NCBI GenBank assembly: GCA_004563195.1
Contig: SFTJ01000062.1
Location: forward strand, 1-16,251
Source of the DNA: a bacterium
GTDB taxonomy: Bacteria > Bacteroidota > Bacteroidia > Bacteroidales > Muribaculaceae
Direction of reading: 5' to 3'
DNA: 16,251 bases
In this document: positions 6,115 through 13,964 of the stretch, piece by piece
Position numbering within the stretch: position 1 is the first letter of the stretch
How the letters are laid out: every line of letters begins with the position of its first letter
Notes under the pieces: model-generated
What the model was told of the DNA's origin: nothing
Database searches by the model: none
Seen by the model: only the letters and a program-made list of their open reading frames with translations
Translations under genes and position numbers: made by a program

Positions 6115-8597
6115 ATTCTGTCCCTCCTTGCACCGATCACAAAGTTATCTATGTAATCGCGGTATAGCTGATACGTATCGCGGCATCCGATATCTTCGGA
6201 CATTTCATGATATGCAGATTCGGAATTCGTAACGAAATAGATAGTGTCTATGGTGTCGTACTTGCGTACTTCCTTGGCGAACGTGGAATAAGCGTCTTCT
6301 TCCACCAGGACCGCAAAATGATTTTCCGGAAGGATCAGCATCAGCGGCTCGTCTTCCTCCGTATATTCGGGGCGTTTTCCGACGGCACCGGATTTCATCC
6401 AAAGAAGCGGCAAGATCTCGCGGAACTGCTGCCCGAGAGAAACCATATCGCGGTCAAGGAAACCGAGCTTGAAATACTCGCAGTTGGCGGCGAAGCCTTC
6501 CTTCATCGGGCGCTTGACCTGCTCCTGAACGATAATATTGCCGAGCACGTCGGTCACTCTGTCCTTGATCGCGTTAAACGTTGCCTTTTTCTCGGTTACA
6601 ATATAGAAGTCTGTAATATGATCCATGCCGTCCAGTGCTTCGAGCCATTCATCAACGGCGGTATCATCAAACAGAACGGAAATCGTATGCTTTTCGTTAT
6701 CCGAAACAATATACTTCGTATCCGCTTTTACAAGGTTCTGCGGAAGAATGCCTTTTGCAAACAATGCTAATAGCTGTTTCTTTTCGGCTGGGTTCATTTC
6801 AGCGGCATCTTTGACGAAACCGATGTGGGTGAAATTGCGAGGACGTTCAACATCTTCAGTAATGGTAGTATAGTATTCTCCGTCTAATTCTGTTCCATCA
6901 TCGTGCTTGCCTGTAAAACTGTTTTTTATTCTTGGCCATGTTACATATCGTGCAATACCATATTTTTCCCATTCTTCATCACCATTTTGTAATCCCTGAG
7001 CTTTTAATCTATCTTCATCAGCCTTGGAACATTCGTTATTGGTGACGATTATACATTTTCGATGACCATTATCCTCAGCATTTAATAGGTTAACGGCATG
7101 AAGTGTGGTTCCGCTACCAGCAAAGAAATCGACAATCAAAGCATTTGGTTTGTTCTCCACAAAGAATCTGATTGCGTCGTGCTCTGCATAAAGTGATTTT
7201 GGGAAAGGAAATTTGTGATCAATAATTTTCTGCAACAATTTCATGCCAAATTCTGTTGCGTTATGGGTCGGGATTGACCAAGAATCTCCAGGAACAAACT
7301 CCAATGTGTAATCACTACTGTCTGTCTGGACAAAGCCATCCTCGCCGTACCCGATTATTTTTACTCTCCCATCCTCTATACGTTTCTGCCATCCGGGCTG
7401 AATAAACATAATCGAACGACCGTATTTATACTTTTTTCCAATATGTAGGTATCCTTTTTTCTGAAGTTCTAACAGACTTTGTACAGAATATCCCCAGCAC
7501 CCCTCGCTTCCATCAAGGTGAATAGGCCATTGTGCTACAGCCCCAGCGGGTGCCACAACAGAATTTCTATCTTGGTCTAAAGGCAAAGGATCTCCAACTC
7601 CTACAAAACGTTTTCCATCTTCAGATATAAAAATCGGATAGAAGCAATTAGGTGCTCGTCTTCTTGTGCCATTATCACCGAATCGCATCATATTCGCCAA
7701 TCGTAAAGAGTCTCTTGAGGTAGTGTGTATATTACCAAGCCATTCCTTTTCAAGAGCTAGTGCTTCGGGACATGCTTTTCCTAACATGACAAAGAAAATA
7801 TACTCCCCAGAACGCGCAAAAGAATTCTTTCTTGATGACCCTTTTACGTTTATCACTGTGCTGACCATTTGAATGCTTACGCGGCCGGCATAATCATGTT
7901 CCTCATCTCCCTCCGATTGAGGAAAAATATCTTCAAGCATGCAACCCAAATGCAAAAATTCTTTTTCGTCAATAGTGATAATTAAGACTGAATCAGCTGG
8001 ATTTAGCAAGCGCTTGGCCAACTTCAAGCGTTTTTTCATCATGCTGAGCCATTTACTGTGTTTATAATCATCGTTTTTTTCAACGTACCGATTGTTGTAT
8101 TTCCAATCCGTTGCACCAGAGTTATACGGCGGGTCGATATAGATGCAGTCCACCTTTTGCGGATAAAGGTACTCCAGCAACTGGAGCGCGTGATAGTTAT
8201 CTGCTTCGATCAGCGTGTGCCACAGATCACTGTCGGGCGCATTTTCTACACTGTCTATATGCTCAAGATAGGGGAAAATAGGCTCGCCGAATTCAGCGAC
8301 GGCTACCAGGTCGCTTACGGCGATTTCCTCGGTTTCTCCGCTCGTTCTGTTTCTGCAAACGGCGGTATCACCGTTCAGCTTAATAACCGTATAGGTATCG
8401 TTGATCTTGCTGGCTTTCTTGGCAACAGTACCGCCGCGCTTGATACCGATACCGTAAAGCGGTGTACATTCGGGCATATGTTCCTCAAAAACGAGCCCGA
8501 ATTTTTTATTTTGCGTGGCGCGGGCAAACTCCTCCGTCAGTCTTGCACGGAGGGCGGGATCCTGCACCTGTTTCAACAATTCATGAATGGCAGCCAT
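6111..8597 (-). CDS. mod: type III DNA methyltransferase, Mod subunit
   Basis: 828 aa. The catalytic motif DPPYNSG (155-161) precedes the AdoMet-binding motif FFAGSGTT (about 490-497). This is the beta-class order of N6-adenine (or N4-cytosine) methyltransferases; DPPY favours adenine. The long stretch between the two motifs should hold target recognition. The protein is longer than EcoP15I Mod (about 644 aa), with an extra C-terminal region of about 250 residues of unknown role and an N-terminal stretch of about 100 residues before the core. In the family, Mod both protects DNA and gives Res its sequence specificity. The start has AAGGAGC upstream and lies 11 bp after the ATPase stop. The middle of the gene (about 6880-8120) is much richer in A+T than its two ends. 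Confidence 0.92.
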   Translation of the reverse strand: MAAIHELLKQVQDPALRARLTEEFARATQNKKFGLVFEEHMPECTPLYGIGIKRGGTVAKKASKINDTYTVIKLNGDTAVCRNRTSGETEEIAVSDLVAVAEFGEPIFPYLEHIDSVENAPDSDLWHTLIEADNYHALQLLEYLYPQKVDCIYIDPPYNSGATDWKYNNRYVEKNDDYKHSKWLSMMKKRLKLAKRLLNPADSVLIITIDEKEFLHLGCMLEDIFPQSEGDEEHDYAGRVSIQMVSTVINVKGSSRKNSFARSGEYIFFVMLGKACPEALALEKEWLGNIHTTSRDSLRLANMMRFGDNGTRRRAPNCFYPIFISEDGKRFVGVGDPLPLDQDRNSVVAPAGAVAQWPIHLDGSEGCWGYSVQSLLELQKKGYLHIGKKYKYGRSIMFIQPGWQKRIEDGRVKIIGYGEDGFVQTDSSDYTLEFVPGDSWSIPTHNATEFGMKLLQKIIDHKFPFPKSLYAEHDAIRFFVENKPNALIVDFFAGSGTTLHAVNLLNAEDNGHRKCIIVTNNECSKADEDRLKAQGLQNGDEEWEKYGIARYVTWPRIKNSFTGKHDDGTELDGEYYTTITEDVERPRNFTHIGFVKDAAEMNPAEKKQLLALFAKGILPQNLVKADTKYIVSDNEKHTISVLFDDTAVDEWLEALDGMDHITDFYIVTEKKATFNAIKDRVTDVLGNIIVQEQVKRPMKEGFAANCEYFKLGFLDRDMVSLGQQFREILPLLWMKSGAVGKRPEYTEEDEPLMLILPENHFAVLVEEDAYSTFAKEVRKYDTIDTIYFVTNSESAYHEMSEDIGCRDTYQLYRDYIDNFVIGARRDRI

Positions 8598-8608
8598 AAT
8601 TTTGCTCC

Positions 8609-10213
8609 TTATTGCTTTCTGCTCCAGGAATATCCGTAAAGCTCATGTCCTTCGGATAAATGGAGGATTGTGGAATTCTGTAACAATTCGTCTTCAGCGC
8701 GGTCTACAGCGATAAATACCTGCTTATTGCAAGCAGAGTACAATTTCAGAAGCTGTTCGAAATGCTCCCGACTGATGCTCTTCAGAATGTTGCCGTCGTG
8801 AATCAGGGCCGGAGCACCCGTCAATGACAGTATTGCCAGATCGAACAATACCATGCTCTTGCAGGCCGTTCCTTCGCTGGTATTACCGACAGTGCTGAAA
8901 GTAATTTCTTTCTCTTTTGATATCGTGAGCATCGGCGCGATTTCTTTACCGCCTGTCACATATTTGTTCAATTCGGAAAGCTTCAGATTGATCGCTGTAA
9001 CGATTTCATCCATGGCGCTCTGCTGTTCTGCTAAAAGCTTTTCCATCTTCCGTTCGGCAAGCACTCGGGCCTCCTGCAGTTCCTTCTCTCGGCGCAGGTC
9101 TCGGTTTTCCGCCTCAAGTTCGTCAATGTGTTTTGATACGCTGACACACTGAGAGAGGATGCGCTGTGATAAATCGGAGGCAATGCCGGACTGCTCGATT
9201 TTTGCCTTTAGACGGTTGATTTCCGCGTCGCACTGCTTTATCAGCGGCTCCAGCGACGATACCTCGTCCTCAATTTCTTCCTTCAAGATTTCTCTGATGC
9301 GGATATGGAAATTGTCGATATCCTCAAACGCCTTCAGATTGACGCCGGGGAAGAATTCGGAAAGCTCCGTGAAATCCTCTTTTACGGCTTCGCTGATAAA
9401 ATCTTTGTTGCCGTCCTGAACCGTATTCAGTCGTGATTTTAACTGATTTCTGCGCCGTGTCAGCTTGCGCAGTTCCCGCTGCATATCGGAAACTCGCTCA
9501 AAAGTTTCCGTATCAAAGCCGAGAAATTCCATTCCGGTACTCTCGTTCTGCGCCATCAGTTTTTCCAGACGTTCCTTCTGCGCGGCTATGGTTTTTTCGT
9601 TTTCTTCGATTTTTTCAAAGGATTTCGGCTGTCCCTTTGAAGATTTCCATTGAGAGGCTTTGATACCGAGTTCCTCTTCCATAGCATGCATGGAATTCAG
9701 AATCGCTGCCTTCCCGAACAGCCTCAAAAGGAAATCAACAGCCTTTTCATCCGCTTCGCGCGGTTGGGTCAGGAGCGGCATTTTTTCGTATGTATTGTCT
9801 CTGCCGTAGATTCGGAAATAATGCGCCGGTATCTCTTCAAAAGGAACGCCGGGGTGATAATTCTCCGCAAGGAATTTACGATAATCGGCAAGAGACATTT
9901 TTTCCATCAGATGACCGGTTTTATCGCACCGGCACACGGTTTTTGGTGTGGCAGTCGCTCTGTAGAAATAGTGGTACGTATCGTCAAAGAGGAATGTAAA
10001 GAAAATTGTATGATCCTTTACGTTCTGCTTTACGTCGCTTCCGGAAGAGCAGTAATACTCTCCACCAAAGGCATAGTCGATAATCCAAAGAAAGGTGGAT
10101 TTTCCGAGAGCATTGCTGCCGCCGGTACTGCCGAGCACGGTGTTCAGACCGTTATGAAAAGAAATTGTCTGAAATTCTTTTGCGAACTTTTCGCAGCGGA
10201 TCTCAACCAACAT
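8609..10213 (-). CDS. DUF2326-type coiled-coil P-loop ATPase, ABC-three-component ATPase
   Basis: 534 aa from the ATG at 10213, chosen because GGAGG lies 10 nt upstream and MLVEIRCEKF begins the first strand; the longer frame to 10381 overlaps the upstream gene fully. The Walker A is GSTGGSNALGKST (28-40), as in SMC/ABC-like DUF2326 ATPases. Residues about 200-400 are charged and heptad-like, a long coiled coil. The C-terminal lobe carries EGTACKSMVLFDLAILSL (447-464), which would hold the signature region, and ALIHDG (469-474) as the Walker B region. Known ABC-three-component systems pair such an ATPase with a small middle component and a large effector-bearing protein, the arrangement seen here, and they are predicted to act in conflict with phages or plasmids. 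It overlaps the middle-component gene by 11 nt. Confidence 0.8.
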   Translation of the reverse strand: MLVEIRCEKFAKEFQTISFHNGLNTVLGSTGGSNALGKSTFLWIIDYAFGGEYYCSSGSDVKQNVKDHTIFFTFLFDDTYHYFYRATATPKTVCRCDKTGHLMEKMSLADYRKFLAENYHPGVPFEEIPAHYFRIYGRDNTYEKMPLLTQPREADEKAVDFLLRLFGKAAILNSMHAMEEELGIKASQWKSSKGQPKSFEKIEENEKTIAAQKERLEKLMAQNESTGMEFLGFDTETFERVSDMQRELRKLTRRRNQLKSRLNTVQDGNKDFISEAVKEDFTELSEFFPGVNLKAFEDIDNFHIRIREILKEEIEDEVSSLEPLIKQCDAEINRLKAKIEQSGIASDLSQRILSQCVSVSKHIDELEAENRDLRREKELQEARVLAERKMEKLLAEQQSAMDEIVTAINLKLSELNKYVTGGKEIAPMLTISKEKEITFSTVGNTSEGTACKSMVLFDLAILSLTGAPALIHDGNILKSISREHFEQLLKLYSACNKQVFIAVDRAEDELLQNSTILHLSEGHELYGYSWSRKQ

Positions 10214-10424
10214 AATGCAGCATCCTCCTCTCCTCGTTATAATCAACTTTTCCAAAGGCGTACAGTGCGTCCAGAGCCGCCACGTATTCGCCGCAGCTAT
10301 AATCCTTAATCTGCTCGTATAGTTCTGAAACGGACATATCCTTTTCTCTGAGCAGGGAAAGGATTCGCGGGAACAATGCAATTACGCTGTTTTTATAAGG
10401 TGTGGATTTACTCGGTAATTTCAT
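10203..10424 (-). CDS. ABC-three-component middle component (MC6-like)
   Basis: 73 aa from the ATG at 10424, which has GAGGTG 4-5 nt upstream; a GTG at 10436 would add four residues. It is a short wHTH-like protein: LPSKSTPYKNSVIALFPRIL, then VSELYEQIKDY and AALDALYAFGKVDYN, a pattern I associate with ABC-3C middle component 6. The product is expected to bridge the DUF2326 ATPase and the large ABC-3C protein; this is family knowledge and was not tested. It overlaps both neighbours (17 nt upstream, 11 nt downstream), so the three genes are almost certainly made together. The subtype number is the least sure part of the call. Confidence 0.65.
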   Translation of the reverse strand: MKLPSKSTPYKNSVIALFPRILSLLREKDMSVSELYEQIKDYSCGEYVAALDALYAFGKVDYNEERRMLHYVG

Positions 10425-11625
10425 TGAACACCTCACAGCTCTGTACGAAGTACGAGATCAGGATCTCGCAGGCTTCGAAATGTTTCATTCCGGCACGCGC
10501 ATACAGATACTTCACCAGCTCGTTAAATATCGTACTTTGGTTATCCGTTTGGTCACTGGCGTCTTCAAACATACGGCGTATCGTTTTACGGAAGTTTTTA
10601 ACATTGATTTTATTCTGAGCGGCAAGTTCTTCAATGGCTTCGTTTACCATTTCGTACATGCCGTCAACGACATTGTTTAGTATCTTGCGTCGAAGCTGTT
10701 TTTCCGTTACTTTGCGTTCGACCTTCAGGGGAGACATGCGAAGAGCAGATTGTGAGAGCGGTTCTCCGACGGAAATGACCTGAAGAAGCTCCCGAACGTC
10801 ATCTGAGAGCTTATTCATCGCAATAGCGTCACGCGCATTGTACTGTTCCCGGCTTGAAGATTTCTTTTCAGCCAGTTCTGCTCGCAGCTCGTCGGAATTC
10901 TGCGCCAAGGCAGCGCATTCTACGCACAGAAGCATATCCGCGCTTTTATCAATTTTGACAATGGTGCTTGTTGCGCTCTGGATAGTTTTACCGCAGTTTG
11001 GGCATCTGCCGCCTTGCTCGGCCATCAGATCCATTACGTGCGCGTCAGCAGCAATAGTCTTTATCTCATCGCCGTTTCTCAAGCTGTATGAATCAATAAA
11101 AGAAATCTCACTGCGGCGTCCGTCAAAGCTCTTGACATAGGCGTCGCTGATTTCTTTCACGTTCTTTTCCTGTTTGTCGTTTTTCGTGTATTTCAAAACG
11201 TAGAGAAATACGCCGACAACAAACTCTTCAAAAACGAATTCGCTGCGTAGAATAACGTCAGATTTCGAGAAACCGTTTACTAATTCGACAGGAGTGGTGT
11301 CGGCTATTTCAGAGTCAGCGGCGAGAACGTCTTTAATCGCAAGAATAATATTTGCGCGTTTGTTGTAATCGAGCTTTGGAGTAATGCTCGATTTGAATGC
11401 TTCGGCGAGTTCCTTAGGTTCAACATCATCAAGATATAAAAGAATGTTGTCCGAAACGTTTTTGCGCCCGGTAGCAAGGGCAGACGTTGCACCATCGTCA
11501 TAGGTAATATCGTAATCGGGATTAACGGAAAGCAGCATACTTCCGATCAAATCCTTTTGATTCGTTACCGACGCCTTGCAGCGACTGAAAATCGTCGCAA
11601 ACGTGCCAAAGCACATCCTCTTCAT
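10408..11625 (-). CDS. large ABC-three-component protein with 4-Cys zinc site
   Basis: 405 aa. The N-terminal part (1-130) starts MKRMCFGTFATIFSRCKA and contains TNQKDLIGSMLLSVNPDYDI. In the middle, CPNC (208-211) and CVEC (234-237) form a clear zinc-binding pair, like the outer cysteines of HNH/treble-clef domains; no HNH catalytic His-Asn-His is evident, though. The C-terminal third is helical (for example FRKTIRRMFEDASDQTDNQ, FNELVKYLYARAG, CEILISYFVQSCEVFNEITE), as expected of ABC-3C C-terminal domains that bind the ATPase complex. The call rests mostly on order (this protein, middle component, DUF2326 ATPase) and partly on sequence. GGAGG lies 8 nt before the start, and the repressor gene ends 36 bp upstream. 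Confidence 0.65.
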   Translation of the reverse strand: MKRMCFGTFATIFSRCKASVTNQKDLIGSMLLSVNPDYDITYDDGATSALATGRKNVSDNILLYLDDVEPKELAEAFKSSITPKLDYNKRANIILAIKDVLAADSEIADTTPVELVNGFSKSDVILRSEFVFEEFVVGVFLYVLKYTKNDKQEKNVKEISDAYVKSFDGRRSEISFIDSYSLRNGDEIKTIAADAHVMDLMAEQGGRCPNCGKTIQSATSTIVKIDKSADMLLCVECAALAQNSDELRAELAEKKSSSREQYNARDAIAMNKLSDDVRELLQVISVGEPLSQSALRMSPLKVERKVTEKQLRRKILNNVVDGMYEMVNEAIEELAAQNKINVKNFRKTIRRMFEDASDQTDNQSTIFNELVKYLYARAGMKHFEACEILISYFVQSCEVFNEITE

Positions 11626-11661
11626 ACCGCTTTCCTCCTTTCCGGAATATGGTCCCTATTA

Positions 11662-11865
11662 TCAGTTTTCTTCGTAATCTACAATATCTCCGATATTGAC
11701 CTGAAGCGCCTTACATATACGTCCCAGTACTTCCAGACTGACCGGCTCACCGCGTCCCATTTTTGCAATGGTGGTGCCGGTAATGGACGTTTTGGCCATC
11801 AGGTCTTTTTTTAACATTTTTCGATCAATAAGCAGTTTCCATAATTTGTTGTAATTGAAAGTCAT
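11662..11865 (-). CDS. Cro/C1-type HTH repressor, first gene of the defence operon
   Basis: 67 aa from the ATG at 11865 with GGAGGGC upstream; the longer in-frame start at 11943 would fall inside the promoter. It is a minimal XRE-family domain: LWKLLIDRKMLKKDLMAKTS, then ITGTTIAKMGRGEPVSLEVL as the recognition region and GRICKALQVNIGDIVDY at the end. Proteins of this kind bind short palindromes and often repress their own operon. It lies directly downstream of the sigma-A promoter at 11934-11962 and 36 bp ahead of the ABC-3C gene on the same strand. Autorepression of the whole defence operon is therefore a reasonable inference. Confidence 0.9.
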   Translation of the reverse strand: MTFNYNKLWKLLIDRKMLKKDLMAKTSITGTTIAKMGRGEPVSLEVLGRICKALQVNIGDIVDYEEN

Positions 11866-11933
11866 GGTGCCCTCCATCAACTTGTGTGCACAAAAGCAGT
11901 ATCCTAATCGAGGTGTCCCCCAATCCAGAAAAT

Positions 11934-11962
11934 AGTATATCACAAAAACTCACATTTTTCAA
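11934..11962 (-). promoter_or_regulatory. sigma-A promoter of the defence operon
   Basis: On the minus strand TTGAAA (11962-11957) and TATACT (11939-11934) are exactly 17 nt apart. Transcription would start near 11927, giving a leader of about 60 nt before the repressor ATG. An 8-bp palindrome TGTGCACA at 11885-11892 in that leader is a possible operator. Confidence 0.8.
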
Positions 11963-12095
11963 GGTATTTCGAAATAAATTACATTATCGCTTACTTCGGG
12001 AGAGTCGCAGGAGAGTATAAAGCAAGTCACAGCTATGTAGATATAGGCCGTTTTTTCTTAAAATTATTGCAGACAAACACAAGGAGGAACGGTCT

Positions 12096-12255
12096 ATGGA
12101 TTATTTTGACTCGGGATAGGAAAAACACTGTCTTTACCGCACCGCCGGAAAAAACGGAATACGAAACAGCGAGGTTAATCGCATATGACAAACAATTTAT
12201 CATCCAGTATCAAGACAAAGGAGCTGAATACATTGAAATATTCACAAAAGCATGA
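12096..12255 (+). pseudogene. possible frameshifted 52-codon small gene
   Basis: AAGGAGG lies 8 nt before an ATG at 12096 whose frame reads MDYFDSG and then hits TAG at 12117-12119. Skipping the T at 12117 gives a continuous 52-codon ORF ending at 12255: MDYFDSG, then RKNTVFTAPPEKTEYETARL, then IAYDKQFIIQYQDKG and AEYIEIFTKA. This reads like an ordinary protein. So either one extra base broke the gene, or it was a sequencing error, or a +1 frameshift is used, or the match is chance. No family recognised. The promoter of the next gene lies partly inside its 3' end. Confidence 0.35.
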
Positions 12256-12261
12256 TATAAT
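12233..12261 (+). promoter_or_regulatory. sigma-A promoter of the DUF4417-toxin-immunity genes
   Basis: TTGAAA (12233-12238) and TATAAT (12256-12261) are 17 nt apart, with an expected transcript start near 12268. This fixes the start of the next gene at 12287 and rules out the earlier in-frame ATG at 12185. Confidence 0.8.
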
Positions 12262-12286
12262 AAAAGTTCGCAAGGGATGCGTTGAT

Positions 12287-12967
12287 ATGTGGAACGCCTT
12301 TATGGTACGAGGCGCTGCTTTCACGAATAACGATATTCCTTACTCGCCTACGACGGCGTTTACCGTTCCGGTCTCATTGGTTTCTTATGAAGAAGCAAAG
12401 ACGATTCACAAGAATGCCATGCACAACGGGCACACGGATTATATAGTAAAAGCTTTTGTTCACTTTTTCCTCGATGATCAGAAGTTTGACGGAAAAAGAA
12501 CGGGCATCTGGTGGTATCCCGAAAAGGCACTGGAAATTCTCCGTCATTTCGCAGGTGTCATCACCCCGGATTTCTCCACGAACGCAGATTTCCCTGAGCC
12601 AATTAAGCGTTACAATTTCTACCGAATGCGTGCATTCGGATATTGGCTTTCCTCTCAGGGGATCCCTGTTATCAACAACGTCCGCTGGGGAACGGAGGAA
12701 ACATGGAACTATTGTTGGGACGGAGTTCCGCATCACAGCATTGTTGCAGTCGGCACCGTAGCCAGCGGCTTAAAACTTCTCGAAAACCGCCCTCTGTTTG
12801 AAAACGGTCTGAATGAGATGGTCCGTGTGCTCCAGCCGCACACCATCATCGTATACGGTTCCGCAAACTATGAGTGCTTTAACAAGTTGAAAGCACTGGG
12901 CATCAACATCGTGGCTTTCCCAAGCCAAACGTCTATTGCGTTTGAGAGGAGGAAAGACCATGAGTAA
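12287..12967 (+). CDS. DUF4417 domain protein
   Basis: 226 aa from the ATG at 12287, which follows the promoter by about 20 nt and has AAGGGA 9 nt upstream. The body matches DUF4417 as I recall it: MWNAFMVRGAAFTNNDIPYS near the start, FVHFFLDDQKFDGKRTGIWW, PEKALEILRHFAGVITPDFS, RMRAFGYWLSSQGIPVINNV, SIVAVGTVASGLKLLENRPL and PHTIIVYGSANYECF. The family has no settled function; it is common on phages and integrative elements of Firmicutes. Its last 8 nt overlap the start of the toxin-like gene, so the two are translationally coupled. Sampled GC (57%) is much higher than in the two genes that follow, which suggests they were acquired separately. Confidence 0.85.
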   Translation: MWNAFMVRGAAFTNNDIPYSPTTAFTVPVSLVSYEEAKTIHKNAMHNGHTDYIVKAFVHFFLDDQKFDGKRTGIWWYPEKALEILRHFAGVITPDFSTNADFPEPIKRYNFYRMRAFGYWLSSQGIPVINNVRWGTEETWNYCWDGVPHHSIVAVGTVASGLKLLENRPLFENGLNEMVRVLQPHTIIVYGSANYECFNKLKALGINIVAFPSQTSIAFERRKDHE

Positions 12968-13493
12968 AAGCGGAAGCGGACTGTTCAGTGGTACAAAAGG
13001 TTCTGGATACAATGGAGGGCAAGAAGGACAATCTCACAGTGAGGGTCCTTACAAAGCAACTGAAGCTTTAAAAAATCATATCGAAAACCCTGAGTCAACC
13101 ACAAGCGGAAACGATGGAATCAAGGGCGCACATCATAAAGATAATTTCTTAAATGAAGTTGATCGCATTGGTGCAAAAACGACTGGTTCAACTCCAAGTA
13201 CGCAAATTGATGGCGTGGAAACAATTACCTATAAAATGCCCAAAAAGGACAAATACGGCAACCCCACCGGGGATTATAAATCAAAATCTTTTAAAAAGAC
13301 TGTTTATGATCCCTCAAAAATCAATACAGACACTTATATCAAATGGGGACTGCAGGCTGCCAATAACGCCGCAAGTTCATCGCCTTCAGGTAAACTTGGT
13401 CGTGAATGGACCGGCACCGATAACCAAGGTGTCAAATGGCATGGCTATTGTAATGACAAGGGCGAAATCACATCATTCTATCCAGAAGATTAA
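12960..13493 (+). CDS. putative CdiA-CT-like toxin
   Basis: 177 aa from the ATG at 12960, with GAGAGGAGG upstream; it overlaps the DUF4417 stop by 8 nt. Residues 1-50 are Gly/Ser-rich (MSKSGSGLFSGTKGSGYNGG) and probably unstructured. KGAHHKDNF (55-63), a GNPTGDYKSKSFKKTVYDPS stretch (100-119) and GVKWHGYCNDKGEITSFYP (157-175) follow the pattern of C-terminal domains of CdiA/polymorphic nuclease toxins as I recall them. No signal peptide or secretion domain is seen, so it may act inside the cell like a toxin-antitoxin system, or be a reservoir cassette. A small acidic gene follows 12 bp later, where an immunity gene is expected. Activity is inferred. Confidence 0.6.
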   Translation: MSKSGSGLFSGTKGSGYNGGQEGQSHSEGPYKATEALKNHIENPESTTSGNDGIKGAHHKDNFLNEVDRIGAKTTGSTPSTQIDGVETITYKMPKKDKYGNPTGDYKSKSFKKTVYDPSKINTDTYIKWGLQAANNAASSSPSGKLGREWTGTDNQGVKWHGYCNDKGEITSFYPED

Positions 13494-13505
13494 GGAGGAT
13501 TATCC

Positions 13506-13883
13506 ATGTATACGATTTATATAACAGACGCGGATCTGCTGAAGGCAGAACAGTTTCCTGTGGCAGCGCTCATCAACGAGGCTGCGAATTCAGACATTAT
13601 CGAATTTGTAGAGAACCTGGCAAATGGCGTAGGAAGTGGGTTCAACTATTCGAATTGTTCTTTTTGGGACGATTTGGACGAGTATGACCAAGCCAACACA
13701 CCTAAGTTTGATGGCTTATGGGTCAGTAACGAAGGTGGGGAGGAAATTGTCGTTTCATTTGACGATGTTTTCTACTACATGGAAACTGTGTATTCTCGTC
13801 TCGCAAATGAAAAATACGGCAAGTTGTCTGAACTGAGGCAATTATTAGATGCCTTCAGGGCAAAATACTGTATAAAAAAGTGA
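13506..13883 (+). CDS. putative immunity protein for the upstream toxin
   Basis: 125 aa, strongly acidic, single domain, no signal peptide. GGAGG sits 7 nt before the ATG, and the gene starts 12 bp after the toxin-like stop. The middle has FWDDLDEYDQANTPKFDGLW followed by EGGEEIVVSFDDVFYYMETV, a layout I associate with CDI-type immunity proteins. Acidic immunity proteins usually neutralise basic nuclease toxins by covering the active site. The function here rests on gene order and composition; the fold match is recalled only. A hairpin terminator follows at 13927-13956. Confidence 0.6.
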   Translation: MYTIYITDADLLKAEQFPVAALINEAANSDIIEFVENLANGVGSGFNYSNCSFWDDLDEYDQANTPKFDGLWVSNEGGEEIVVSFDDVFYYMETVYSRLANEKYGKLSELRQLLDAFRAKYCIKK

Positions 13884-13926
13884 CATTGCATACCTGAGGT
13901 AGTATTTCAAATCGGCAAAACAACGC

Positions 13927-13956
13927 GGTTCCTATGAAGTAACATTCACAGGAGCC
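13927..13956. terminator. hairpin between convergent genes, likely bidirectional terminator
   Basis: GGTTCCTATGAA (13927-13938) and TTCACAGGAGCC (13945-13956) form a 12-bp stem with one G-U pair and one mismatch around a 6-nt loop. It sits between the plus-strand immunity gene and the minus-strand 52-aa gene. The U-runs are weak on both sides. Confidence 0.5.
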
Positions 13957-13964
13957 GTCATTCT

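Noticed and set aside
9650..10309. 219-aa plus-strand open frame
   Set aside because: Antisense to the DUF2326 ATPase, with no motif or ribosome site. It is a shadow of codon bias.
12185..12286. Longer DUF4417 start at the ATG at 12185
   Set aside because: The sigma-A promoter at 12233-12261 lies inside this extension, and the DUF4417 similarity starts at residue 35 of the longer frame.
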